A DNA stretch of 33,383 bases from Bacilli bacterium (GCA_016935815.1 JAFGQH010000020.1:1-33383), one strand, 5' to 3'; numbered from the stretch's first letter, positions 17,107-24,160 are shown. Notes: generated from the sequence alone by a model not told the origin. Numbers and translations are program-made.

Positions 17107-17475
17107 CTAATAATATTTTTTGATATAATCGATCAAATCCTCTTTTTGAAGTCCCAATGATTTATAGTAAGAAAGATGGGTTTTCAGACGAGATAGGATT
17201 TGCTCTTCTTTCTTCTTCTCTTTCTCGTGTTCTGTCAGCTTAGCTATAAAGCATCCTTTGCCAGGAATTGTATAGATGAATCCTTTTTGCTCCAGTTCTT
17301 CCCACGCTTTTTTCACGGTGATGACACTGATCCGAAGTTCCTTCGCTGCCGTACGGATCGAGGGCAACAATGAATCGGTTTTCAGATCTCCGCGAATGAT
17401 GTTGGAACTGATTTGTTCAAACAATTGCTGGTAAATCGGTTTCTTGGACGTCGTGGAGACTTGGATGTTTTTCAC
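17107..17475 (-). CDS. GntR-family transcriptional regulator, YtrA subfamily
   Basis: 122 residues. A winged helix-turn-helix GntR domain (about residues 8-75: PIYQQLFEQISSNI, LLPSIRTAAKELRISVITVKKAWEEL, GFIYTIPGKGCFI) is followed by only a short helical tail (80-122), the YtrA layout with no large ligand domain. YtrA-type proteins repress the ABC transporter operon in which they lie. Translation starts at GTG (17473-17475), overlapping the permease stop in a GTGA arrangement. It is the third and last gene of its operon; in Bacillus ytr-type operons the regulator usually comes first. The likely operator is the dyad cluster at 18987-19011 over the promoter of the operon. Confidence 0.92.
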   Translation of the reverse strand: MKNIQVSTTSKKPIYQQLFEQISSNIIRGDLKTDSLLPSIRTAAKELRISVITVKKAWEELEQKGFIYTIPGKGCFIAKLTEHEKEKKKEEQILSRLKTHLSYYKSLGLQKEDLIDYIKKYY

Positions 17476-18122
17476 AAGTCGATTCTCTCAAAGCGTTTTG
17501 CGGATATTTTATAAGCGATGTAATTGAATCCAGCGAACATGAGAAAACTGATAAGAAGGAAGATGACACGGAACGTGAGTTCTTGACTTGTAGACGCCTT
17601 CATCCATTGGTTTAGAGACGGGATAAAAGCTACCAACAATTCCACACCAAGTGCGAATAGAATCGCAACGACATTGCCTACGATGGTCGCTTTTCCAAAG
17701 CGATAGGCGGTCTTGAAATAAATCGGATAAAATGCCAAGTTAAACAATCCGAACATTAGGAATACGACTCCAAAATATGCCAAATTCAAATCCAATAGGA
17801 AATTCGTGTTGTGATAGAGAACACGGTTCAATATCGCAAATACACCACCGAATAGCATCGTCACGAGTTCTAATGTGATTACCGATAAAATCTTGGATTT
17901 CACATAGTCTTCCTTTTTGATCGGCATCAACATGCAAAACGCCAAATCATTTTGAGAATTATAGGTTGAATATACATTCGGAATCGTGATCCAGAAGAAA
18001 TACATCATCGCAATCAGATATACCCATTGCGGTATCAGTAACAAGGCTCCCGTCAAAATCGGAATGAACCAGAAAAATTTATGGATCGATAATTTGAATT
18101 CTTTGATCATCAATTGTTTCAT
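17472..18122 (-). CDS. ABC-2-type transporter permease
   Basis: 216 residues with about six hydrophobic helices (roughly 15-30, 33-50, 75-100, 115-140, 145-165 and 185-205), no signal peptide. The N-terminal MIKEFKLSIHKFFWF is typical of ABC-2 permeases paired with YtrB/BcrA-like ATPases. It begins four bases before the end of the ATPase gene (ATGA) and ends overlapping the GntR regulator, so the three are translated together. It would form the membrane part of a homodimeric exporter or a bacitracin/cell-wall-stress-type transporter; the substrate is unknown. Confidence 0.85.
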   Translation of the reverse strand: MKQLMIKEFKLSIHKFFWFIPILTGALLLIPQWVYLIAMMYFFWITIPNVYSTYNSQNDLAFCMLMPIKKEDYVKSKILSVITLELVTMLFGGVFAILNRVLYHNTNFLLDLNLAYFGVVFLMFGLFNLAFYPIYFKTAYRFGKATIVGNVVAILFALGVELLVAFIPSLNQWMKASTSQELTFRVIFLLISFLMFAGFNYIAYKISAKRFERIDL

Positions 18123-18970
18123 TGTGTGTCACCTGCTTTCGCATAGTAAATCATGATATCGTCTATGCTTGGATTCGCATGGGCGATTTCCGGATATTTG
18201 TCCAATTTCACGGTTTTGATCAAACCATTGAAACCGAAGGAATTCTTCTTGAAAGCAATCAAATCCTTTTGAATGGATTGCAATTCCTCTTCTGTCCCAC
18301 TGACGACTCTATAATCATCCAAGAAATCATCTTTGGTCGCGGTCTCAACAATCTTTCCCTTTTTAATAAAGGTGATGTAGTCCGCGCATTTTTCCAAATC
18401 TGAAGTGATGTGAGTCGAGAATAGAATGCTTCTCTTACCGTTCTCGATCAACTCTTGGAACAATTCCAGAAGTTCGTCTCTTGCGACTGGATCCAAACCG
18501 GTAGTCGGCTCGTCCAAAATCAATAGTTCGGCTTGATGACTCAAGGCCAAGGTGATGGAATACTTGACTCTCATTCCCTGTGAGAGTTGTTCCAATTTCT
18601 TGTCTTCGTCCAAATCGAATTTGACCAATAGGTCTTGATACATGGATTCATCCCAAGTTTGGTAGAATCCTTTTACCACGGAAGTGATTTGTTTCAGCTT
18701 ACGCTTGCTGTAGAATGCCGTTTCGCCGAACATGAATCCGATTCTGTGTTTGATCTCTCTTTCTTTTTGTTTCATATCCATTCCGAAGATCTTTACACTA
18801 CCGTCTTCGGGATGAACCAGGTTCAACATTGATTTGAGAGTTGTGGTCTTCCCGGCGCCGTTCGCTCCAATGAATCCCATGATGTACCCTTCTTCCAATG
18901 TAAAGGATACATGGTCCAAAGTGAATTTTGGATAGGTCTTTGTCAGACCTTTGATTTCTAATATACTCAT
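18119..18970 (-). CDS. ABC transporter ATP-binding protein (YtrB/BcrA-like)
   Basis: 283 residues. Walker A GANGAGKT (35-42), signature LSQGM (129-133), Walker B LLILDE (149-154) followed by the D-loop region GLDP, and switch His 187 in FSTHITSDLEKCAD. Residues 215-283 form a C-terminal extension common in exporter ATPases. The ABC signature is LSQGM rather than LSGGQ, as in many bacitracin-resistance and YtrB-type proteins. The gene is first in an operon with an ABC-2 permease and a YtrA-type repressor; the upstream promoter carries overlapping inverted repeats that probably bind that repressor. The likely role is export linked to cell-envelope stress. Confidence 0.92.
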   Translation of the reverse strand: MSILEIKGLTKTYPKFTLDHVSFTLEEGYIMGFIGANGAGKTTTLKSMLNLVHPEDGSVKIFGMDMKQKEREIKHRIGFMFGETAFYSKRKLKQITSVVKGFYQTWDESMYQDLLVKFDLDEDKKLEQLSQGMRVKYSITLALSHQAELLILDEPTTGLDPVARDELLELFQELIENGKRSILFSTHITSDLEKCADYITFIKKGKIVETATKDDFLDDYRVVSGTEEELQSIQKDLIAFKKNSFGFNGLIKTVKLDKYPEIAHANPSIDDIMIYYAKAGDTQ

Positions 18971-18986
18971 ACTTACCCTCCTGCTG

Positions 18987-19011
18987 TGTATATCTTACAT
19001 ATACAGTATAT
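18987..19011. promoter_or_regulatory. Candidate operator for the YtrA-type regulator
   Basis: Two overlapping dyads: TGTATAT-N5-ATATACA (18987-19005, perfect seven-base arms) and ATATAC-A-GTATAT (18999-19011). They cover the -10 hexamer and the transcript start of the ABC operon. Confidence 0.6.
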
Positions 19012-19033
19012 ACGGGTATGCACAGTTTGTCAA
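19005..19033 (-). promoter_or_regulatory. Promoter of the ABC-GntR operon
   Basis: Minus-strand -35 TTGACA (19028-19033), 17-base spacer, -10 TATACT (19005-19010). Confidence 0.8.
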
Positions 19034-19045
19034 CCATTTTGTTTC

Positions 19046-19073
19046 AAAAATAAAACACATACATTGTATGTGT
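19046..19073 (-). terminator. Terminator after the S-component gene
   Basis: Perfect eight-base arms ACACATAC / GTATGTGT (19055-19073), loop of three, followed on the minus strand by TTTATTTTT. The stem overlaps the first base of the stop codon. Confidence 0.7.
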
Positions 19074-19660
19074 CAATTCAAATCCATCTGATCCGGTTTC
19101 GGATATTCGGGAAATACCTGCCGAAACAGGTAAGTCATCAGCTCGTTCATCGGTTTATAGAAAACTAAGAATGTCACAACGGTATTGACCGCCATAATCA
19201 ATTCCGCAGGCAGATCGGCCAGAAAATAAGTATAGATCTTTGTCCAGGTATCCAGATGCATCACAATGATGGATGCAGGCAAATATGCCCATCCATATAC
19301 GAAAGAGAACACGATTGCATATAGGAGAGATATGTAATCTTGTTTGTCTCTCAACATTCTCGCAAAGATAGCGAACAAAGGCCAGATAATAAGCATTGTC
19401 GGTGTATAGAGCAAACTGAAACTCCCCATCAAGAGATTGTCCAGCAGTACATACATCACTACCAGTGGTACAAGTTTCTGATATGACAAAAAGCGTGCAT
19501 AGACCAAGATCAATATCACAGTCAATTGCACTTGCGGGATACCAGTTAGAATATATTCTTGTACCACCAAAACGGCCAGAAGCATCGCTTGCAAAGTGAT
19601 GCTTCTGATGTTTTGCGTGGTCTTAGAAGCTTTCAATCTTGAATTGATACACTGCTCCAT
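19073..19660 (-). CDS. Predicted ECF transporter S component, probably for cobalamin
   Basis: Up to 195 residues with about six hydrophobic helices starting near residue 20 (ITLQAMLLAVLVVQEYIL) and a short polar C-terminus, the size and look of the substrate-binding S subunit of energy-coupling-factor transporters. Family assignment is from overall pattern, not a diagnostic motif. It lies directly behind a DUF4430 lipoprotein under a cobalamin riboswitch, which makes vitamin B12 or a precursor the likely substrate. No EcfA/A'/T genes are here, so it would use a shared module encoded elsewhere. The ATG at 19658-19660 overlaps the lipoprotein gene by 38 bases and lacks a clear ribosome binding site; a TTG at 19634-19636 is an alternative. 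Either way the two genes are translationally coupled. A terminator overlaps its stop. Confidence 0.65.
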   Translation of the reverse strand: MEQCINSRLKASKTTQNIRSITLQAMLLAVLVVQEYILTGIPQVQLTVILILVYARFLSYQKLVPLVVMYVLLDNLLMGSFSLLYTPTMLIIWPLFAIFARMLRDKQDYISLLYAIVFSFVYGWAYLPASIIVMHLDTWTKIYTYFLADLPAELIMAVNTVVTFLVFYKPMNELMTYLFRQVFPEYPKPDQMDLN

Positions 19661-20087
19661 CTACAAGGTCAGTTGCATCAACTCCGGTCATCGCGTAATC
19701 TCCATCAATATAGAAAGAGACATACTGATTCGCTTCGGTTGGAACCAAAGTTCCGATCGATGTCAGATAGCGTCCAAAATCACTTTCTTCGTAAGTGACA
19801 GTGAAGTTTTCCAAAATCAAACCGAATAGCGTATCATCTTCCAAAAACTCTACCTCGACAGCATAAGAAACATATTCTGTTTCCACTGCCTCCGTACCCG
19901 GATCATCACCTTGCGTAATAATCTGGATTGTGACCGTACCCAGAACAGCCTGTGAATACAGTGTGGTTTGTTCTTGAGTGGTGGTCGCCTGTGTTGTGGC
20001 TTGTTCTGTCGTGGTTGTTTGATCGCATCCCATAAAGAAAGGAATGATCAATAAGAACAGCAATAGCCCCAGTACTCTTCTTTTCAT
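19623..20087 (-). CDS. Lipoprotein with DUF4430 (transcobalamin C-terminal-like) domain
   Basis: 154 residues. A lipoprotein signal peptide (R3-R4, hydrophobic 5-18, FFMGC with lipidated C21) is followed by a Thr/Gln-rich spacer (about 23-43) and a beta-rich domain (about 50-154). The end of that domain carries the DUF4430 pattern: a DTLFGLILEN helix, then YVSFYIDGDYAMTGVDATD and DLVDGAVYQFKI. DUF4430 is the domain related to the C-terminal part of animal transcobalamin/intrinsic factor. Placed outside the membrane and expressed behind a cobalamin riboswitch, it probably captures B12 and hands it to the adjacent S component. An AGGAG site (20094-20098) lies between riboswitch and ATG. Direct B12 binding is inference. 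Confidence 0.82.
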   Translation of the reverse strand: MKRRVLGLLLFLLIIPFFMGCDQTTTTEQATTQATTTQEQTTLYSQAVLGTVTIQIITQGDDPGTEAVETEYVSYAVEVEFLEDDTLFGLILENFTVTYEESDFGRYLTSIGTLVPTEANQYVSFYIDGDYAMTGVDATDLVDGAVYQFKIESF

Positions 20088-20113
20088 CTTCTACTCCTAG
20101 TTTGTATTTAATC

Positions 20114-20247
20114 AATAGGTAGGTCTCCCGACTTATCTTCACATGCCTCTTCGCCTTCTCGTCGCCGATGGCTTTTGGAGAGTCATCCAAATCACGGTTG
20201 CTGGCACAGTTCAGGAATTACACCTGCTTCCCTGTTATACACCTATT
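20114..20247 (-). promoter_or_regulatory. Cobalamin (adenosylcobalamin-class) riboswitch
   Basis: The minus-strand leader shows the conserved core of the B12 riboswitch in order: AACAGGGAA, GCAGGTGTAATTCCTG, the GCCAGCAACCGTGA element and, near the end, GTCGGGAGACCTACC. The closing P1 stem pairs AATAGGT (20241-20247) with ACCTATT (20114-20120) perfectly. No intrinsic terminator follows; the AGGAG site of the lipoprotein gene is only about 15 bases beyond P1, so control is probably translational (ribosome-binding-site masking). This and the flanking elements account for the 317-base non-coding interval 20088-20404. Confidence 0.9.
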
Positions 20248-20283
20248 CATTAGCACATATGTAATTGTTGTCACATGTTTTCA

Positions 20284-20310
20284 TATGACATGTCATAAGT
20301 TTTTATGACA
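20284..20310. promoter_or_regulatory. Palindrome cluster in the riboswitch leader
   Basis: TATGACATGTCATA (20284-20297, perfect 14-base palindrome) and TGTCATAA-GTTT-TTATGACA (20291-20310, eight-base arms) share a half-site. They lie immediately downstream of the promoter, at the predicted transcript start and before the riboswitch. They could be an operator or a leader hairpin. Confidence 0.5.
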
Positions 20311-20315
20311 TAACT

Positions 20316-20344
20316 ATTATAGTATCTATATCATATTAATACAA
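20316..20344 (-). promoter_or_regulatory. Promoter of the B12 riboswitch operon
   Basis: Minus-strand -35 TTGTAT (20339-20344), 17-base spacer, -10 TATAAT (20316-20321). Confidence 0.65.
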
Positions 20345-20366
20345 GGTAAAAACATAAATATTTTCA

Positions 20367-20397
20367 AAAGAAAAAAGGCAATCATCTGTTGCCTTTT
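20367..20397 (-). terminator. Terminator after the rubredoxin gene
   Basis: Stem AAAAGGCAA / TTGCCTTTT (20373-20381 with 20389-20397), seven-base loop, T-rich tail on the minus strand. Confidence 0.8.
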
Positions 20398-20404
20398 GAC
20401 TCGC

Positions 20405-20563
20405 CTATTCAAGAGGGCTGAAATCTTCTTTTCCTACTCCGCAGATCGGGCAAACCCAATCCTCAGGAATATCATCAAATTCCGTACCTGGTTCGATTCC
20501 TCCATCGGGATCTCCTAGTACCGGATCGTAAACATAACCGCATACATCGCAGATATATTTCAT
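20405..20563 (-). CDS. Rubredoxin
   Basis: 52-residue protein, ATG at 20561-20563, TAG at 20405-20407. The four iron ligands appear in the two standard knuckles: C5-x-x-C8 in [12 protein letters not shown] and C38-x-x-C41 in [13 protein letters not shown]. The aromatic core (Y4, Y10, W36, F48) and the [10 protein letters not shown] loop are typical, and length equals the usual 52-54 residues. It carries one FeS4 centre and moves single electrons, commonly to rubrerythrin, superoxide reductase or flavodiiron proteins in oxygen detoxification of anaerobes. No such partner is in the window. A GAGGAGGAG-type site lies eight bases before the ATG; the gene has its own terminator and is divergent from hppA. 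A -10-like TATAAT is at 20598-20603. Confidence 0.97.
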   Translation of the reverse strand: MKYICDVCGYVYDPVLGDPDGGIEPGTEFDDIPEDWVCPICGVGKEDFSPLE

Positions 20564-20597
20564 GTCGTCTCCTCCTCTTCTGATTACTTATAAAATA

Positions 20598-20603
20598 ATT
20601 ATA
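20598..20603 (-). promoter_or_regulatory. Probable -10 element of the rubredoxin gene
   Basis: TATAAT on the minus strand, 34 bases before the ATG. No good -35 hexamer at normal spacing (a TTGTAG lies 20 bases upstream), so the promoter may be weak or activator-dependent. Confidence 0.4.
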
Positions 20604-20654
20604 CTTGATTTGTTTTGTTTTTTCTACAAACATATTCAATTTATATGTAAATTG

Positions 20655-20683
20655 TTGAAAAGCATTGTTCATAATGATAAAAT
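20655..20683 (+). promoter_or_regulatory. Promoter of hppA
   Basis: -35 TTGAAA (20655-20660), 17-base spacer, extended -10 TGATAAAAT (20675-20683). An AAGGAG site follows at 20695-20700. Confidence 0.6.
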
Positions 20684-20707
20684 TTAGGGTATATAAGGAG
20701 TGATCAT

Positions 20708-22801
20708 ATGAATATTTTTGCTTTTCTATTCAGTCTGTTGATTTCAATCGCAGCCTTTTTATTGGCTGGTTGGTTGTATTCGTGGGTGAATAAACAGGAT
20801 TCAAACAACGAAAAGATCAATGGTATTGCGGCTCTTATCAAGAGTGGTGCCAATACTTTTTTGAAGAAAGAGTATATTATCTTGGCGAAATTCGCCGGTG
20901 TATTAGCGGTTTTGATCTTTGTCTTTTTACCAGAACCTATCTGGAAAGGCTCGATCGGTCAAAACCTAACGATGGCATTTGCTTATCTATTCGGTACCGT
21001 CTTCTCTGCATTCGCAGGGAAAATCGGAATCTTTGTCGCAACGATTGCGAACAAAAAAACCGCAGAAGCCGCTACCAAAGGAATCAAGGAGAGTTTCCTC
21101 TCAGGGTTCCGTGGTGGAGCTGTCATGGGTATGGCGGTTGTCGGTGCGAGTTTACTCGGTGTGACTTTGGTCTTTCATTTCACCGGTAACGCTACGATGA
21201 TTTTAGGTTTCTCATTCGGTGCTTCTTCTTTGGCTTTGTTTGCGAAGGCTGGAGGAGGTATCTTTACCAAGACAGCGGACATTTCCGCCGATTTGGTCGG
21301 TAAAGTAGAACTCGGTATCGCCGAGGATGATCCAAGAAATCCGGCTGTGATCGCCGATAATGTCGGTGATAATGTTGGCGATGTTGCAGGAATGGGAGCG
21401 GACTTATTCGATAGTCATGTAGCGTCACTAGCCGCAGCCCTGGTCATGGCATCTTCGATCGATGCTGTACTCGGCGCAAACACAACCGTTACCTTGGTAT
21501 TCGTCTACGCTGCATTGGGATTGTTATCATCTATCTTCGGAATTGTCTTTGCGAAGATGGGTAAGAAAGGCAGTCCAACCAGAGCTTTGAATCTTTCCAC
21601 ATATATTACAACCGGTATTTTTACGGTATTGACCGCAGTAGTTACCTTAATCTTTTCGTTTGAATGGCGCATTTATTTGGCGACCATCATCGGTTTGTTG
21701 GTTGGAGTGATCATAGGGATTACGACTGATTACTTTACCAACGATGAAAAGAAGCCGGTTCGAAATGTCGCAGAAGCCAGCAAATCCGGTCCGGCATTGA
21801 CGATCATCTCGGGAACCAGTTATGGATTCTTATCGGTACTACCGGCAATGATTGGTATCGCTGTCAGTGCCTTTGCGGCATATAAAATCGCGGAACCGTT
21901 AGGTCCTGGATATGCTCTATTTGGAATTTCTATGGCAGCAGTCGGTATGTTGTCGATCGTCGGCATGATCATTAGCAACGATGCCTACGGTCCGATCGTC
22001 GACAATGCAAGAGGTTTGGCGGAAATGGGAGGACTCGGAGAGGACGTGATTCGCATCACGGACGAACTCGATTCTGCGGGTAATACCGTGAAAGCAGTCA
22101 CCAAAGGATTCGCGATCGGCGCAGCCGGTCTAACTGTCATCTCTTTGCTTGGGGCATTCATTTCGGAAGTCAACGATGCGGCAATCGCGCAAGGACTTGT
22201 CAGCGCAGGACAAGCGTTTATCACAGGATTCGATATCATGGATCCAGCTGTATTCTTTGGCCTTTTGGTCGGAGCCGCAGTTCCATCCGTATTTAGTGCG
22301 ATGTTGATGCTTGGTGTCAACCGCAATGCAGAACGCATGGTGGCGGAAATCCATCGCCAATTCGAAGAAATTCCTGGTCTTTTGGAAGGCAAGGAAGGCG
22401 TCGTGCCGGAATCCGATAAATGCATTGAAATCGCAACCACTGGAGCATTGAAAGAATTGATCCCAGCTGGATTGTTCGCGATTATCATAACGGTAGTCGT
22501 CGGTATCTTTGGTGGAGTCTATGCCATCGGAGGATTCTTGGCAGGCAATATCGTCAGCGGTTTGTTGCTGGCATTGTTCATGTCCAATTCTGGAGGTTTA
22601 TGGGACAATGGCAAGAAATTCATCGAAGCCGGTAACCACGGTGGTAAAGGATCCGATGCACATAAAGCTGCAGTTGTCGGAGATACCGTGGGAGATCCGT
22701 TCAAGGATACCGCTGGTCCTTCTATCAACACGCAAATCACAGTTGTCAGTTTGGTTGCCAGTTTATTGGCGGTCATCTTCTTGACTATGTCGATATTCTA
22801 A
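20708..22801 (+). CDS. hppA: Membrane-bound proton-pumping pyrophosphatase
   Basis: 697 residues, about 16 membrane helices, hydrolysing pyrophosphate to pump ions out across the membrane. The catalytic loops are intact: ADISADLVGKVE (190-201), EDDPRNPAVIADNVGDNVGDVAGMGADLF (206-234, metal-pyrophosphate ligands), SNDAYGPIVDNARG (423-436) and HKAAVVGDTVGDPFKDTAGPS near the C-terminus. In the segment that decides potassium dependence, GNTVKAVTKGF (459-468), the discriminating residues are K462 and T465, as in potassium-independent proton pumps, whereas potassium-dependent (including sodium-pumping) forms have Ala at the first position. I therefore predict a K+-independent H+-PPase. The first motif has I-S where V-G is usual (D-I-S-A-D). 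It is one of only two plus-strand genes, has its own promoter, and ends at a bidirectional terminator. Confidence 0.97.
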   Translation: MNIFAFLFSLLISIAAFLLAGWLYSWVNKQDSNNEKINGIAALIKSGANTFLKKEYIILAKFAGVLAVLIFVFLPEPIWKGSIGQNLTMAFAYLFGTVFSAFAGKIGIFVATIANKKTAEAATKGIKESFLSGFRGGAVMGMAVVGASLLGVTLVFHFTGNATMILGFSFGASSLALFAKAGGGIFTKTADISADLVGKVELGIAEDDPRNPAVIADNVGDNVGDVAGMGADLFDSHVASLAAALVMASSIDAVLGANTTVTLVFVYAALGLLSSIFGIVFAKMGKKGSPTRALNLSTYITTGIFTVLTAVVTLIFSFEWRIYLATIIGLLVGVIIGITTDYFTNDEKKPVRNVAEASKSGPALTIISGTSYGFLSVLPAMIGIAVSAFAAYKIAEPLGPGYALFGISMAAVGMLSIVGMIISNDAYGPIVDNARGLAEMGGLGEDVIRITDELDSAGNTVKAVTKGFAIGAAGLTVISLLGAFISEVNDAAIAQGLVSAGQAFITGFDIMDPAVFFGLLVGAAVPSVFSAMLMLGVNRNAERMVAEIHRQFEEIPGLLEGKEGVVPESDKCIEIATTGALKELIPAGLFAIIITVVVGIFGGVYAIGGFLAGNIVSGLLLALFMSNSGGLWDNGKKFIEAGNHGGKGSDAHKAAVVGDTVGDPFKDTAGPSINTQITVVSLVASLLAVIFLTMSIF

Positions 22802-22816
22802 AATAGTATTGAATAT

Positions 22817-22846
22817 AAAAGGAATGCTGGATGCATTCCTTTTTTT
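22817..22846. terminator. Bidirectional terminator between hppA and the flavoenzyme gene
   Basis: Stem GGAATGC / GCATTCC (22821-22827 with 22833-22839), flanked by A4 on the left and T7 on the right, so it can act on both convergent transcripts. It touches the stop codon of the minus-strand gene. Confidence 0.8.
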
Positions 22847-23924
22847 ATATTGCTAATTGAAATTCTCGGAACAGAGTTTGAAACAATTCTTTGACGGAGA
22901 TGATTTTATCATTTCGATAAGCATTTTTTCCAGCAAAGGCAAACCCCTGTTTCAGATTTCCTTTCTTGGCGTTATAAAGCGCTAGGGAGATGCAATAGGG
23001 GGCTTCTTCCTTGGTGCATGTCTTGATACAATCGAAAGGACAAGCAAATGGATGTTTGGCTCCGCTTCTCACATCTGCCAGAAACGCATTGTCAATCGCT
23101 CTTCCAGGCAAGCCAACCGGACTATCGATATAAACGATGTCCTCTTCTTTGGCGTCCAGATAGGTTTGTTTGAATGCATCTGATGCATCGCATTCCGTGG
23201 TTGTTACGAATCGGGTTGCCATTTGCACACCGGAAGCGCCTTGCTTCAGAAATCGGGAGATATCGGCCCCGTCATAAATTCCTCCGGCTGCGATAATCGG
23301 TATCTTTCTCTGATATTCTTCTTCAAACGGTTTGACTGCTTGCAAGACCTCTTGCAAGAGTTTCCCGAGTTCGAAATCTTCGTTCTCAATCTCATTCTTC
23401 TTGAATCCGAGATGTCCACCGGCAAGCGGTCCTTCCAATACAAATGCATCGGGAAGGTAGTTATATTGTTGTAACCATTTCTTGGTAATGATTTTTGCGG
23501 CTCTTCCGGAGGAGATAATCGGAACCAATCTCGTCTTGGAATCCTTGGTTAGAAACTTCGGTAGATTCAATGGCAACCCTGCACCGGCGAAGATGAAGTC
23601 GATTTCTTCTTCAATCGCAGCTAGTGCCAAATCATCAAAATCCGTCAACGCTACCATGATATTCACACCTAACAATCCATTCGTCAGGGATTTCGCTTTT
23701 TTGATTTCAGAACGTAGAGCTTGAATATTATTCTCATGAGAATCTTTTATTTTTCCAAAGAACATCCCAACTCCAGCAGCCGAGATGACTCCGATGCCAC
23801 CTTCATTGGCAACGGCACTTGCAAGGTTACTCATGGATATGCCAATCCCCATCCCACCTTGTACGATCGGAACTTTTGCTTCTTTATTGCCGATTCTCAG
23901 TCTTTGCATGATTTTTTCTAACAT
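22845..23924 (-). CDS. Nitronate monooxygenase / FabK-like FMN-dependent oxidoreductase
   Basis: 359-residue TIM-barrel flavoprotein. The N-terminal PIVQGGMGIGISM (19-31), the GVNIMV strand, SSGRAAK, the putative catalytic H171 in AGGHLGF, and the FMN phosphate-binding GGIYDG / GASGVQMATRFV segments identify the nitronate monooxygenase-FabK superfamily. The C-terminal part has a cysteine-rich stretch (F-A-C-P-F-D-C-I-K-T-C, then P-Y-C) that suggests a metal or disulfide site; this is unusual for classical enoyl-ACP reductase FabK. Without fatty-acid genes beside it, nitronate detoxification or another NAD(P)H-flavin role is as likely as enoyl reduction. GGAGGG precedes the ATG by five bases. 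The promoter overlaps a perfect eight-base inverted repeat, suggesting a dedicated regulator. Confidence 0.85.
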   Translation of the reverse strand: MLEKIMQRLRIGNKEAKVPIVQGGMGIGISMSNLASAVANEGGIGVISAAGVGMFFGKIKDSHENNIQALRSEIKKAKSLTNGLLGVNIMVALTDFDDLALAAIEEEIDFIFAGAGLPLNLPKFLTKDSKTRLVPIISSGRAAKIITKKWLQQYNYLPDAFVLEGPLAGGHLGFKKNEIENEDFELGKLLQEVLQAVKPFEEEYQRKIPIIAAGGIYDGADISRFLKQGASGVQMATRFVTTTECDASDAFKQTYLDAKEEDIVYIDSPVGLPGRAIDNAFLADVRSGAKHPFACPFDCIKTCTKEEAPYCISLALYNAKKGNLKQGFAFAGKNAYRNDKIISVKELFQTLFREFQLAI

Positions 23925-23956
23925 CTGAACCCTCCAACTGTCATTGATTTCATGCG

Positions 23957-23979
23957 ATTACTATATCACACATAGTAAT
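23957..23979. promoter_or_regulatory. Operator-like inverted repeat on the flavoenzyme promoter
   Basis: ATTACTAT-N7-ATAGTAAT, perfect eight-base arms, covering the -10 region. Fits a dimeric helix-turn-helix repressor (for example MarR-type), identity unknown. Confidence 0.5.
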
Positions 23980-23988
23980 TTGTTGCAA
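23960..23988 (-). promoter_or_regulatory. Promoter of the nitronate monooxygenase-like gene
   Basis: Minus-strand -35 TTGCAA (23983-23988), 17-base spacer, extended -10 TGATATAGT (23960-23968). Confidence 0.65.
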
Positions 23989-24160
23989 GCAGTATTTTCA
24001 AATATAATTGCGTAATTTAGCGGTTTATGATGATATTGTGAAGTTATTATTAAAGCGAAAACATCTTGACATTTTGGTAAATTCACTGAATTTCACACAA
24101 ATGTTTTCAATCATTTGCAAAAGCTGTTAAATGTCGAATAATTGGTTTTTTATGATCCAT

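Noticed and set aside
19906-20190. A 94-codon minus-strand reading frame across the riboswitch
   Set aside because: It runs through the conserved cobalamin riboswitch core and overlaps the lipoprotein gene in another frame; no family resemblance.
24067-24100. Plus-strand promoter starting with TTGACA
   Set aside because: No acceptable -10 hexamer at 15-19 bases and no plus-strand gene downstream.
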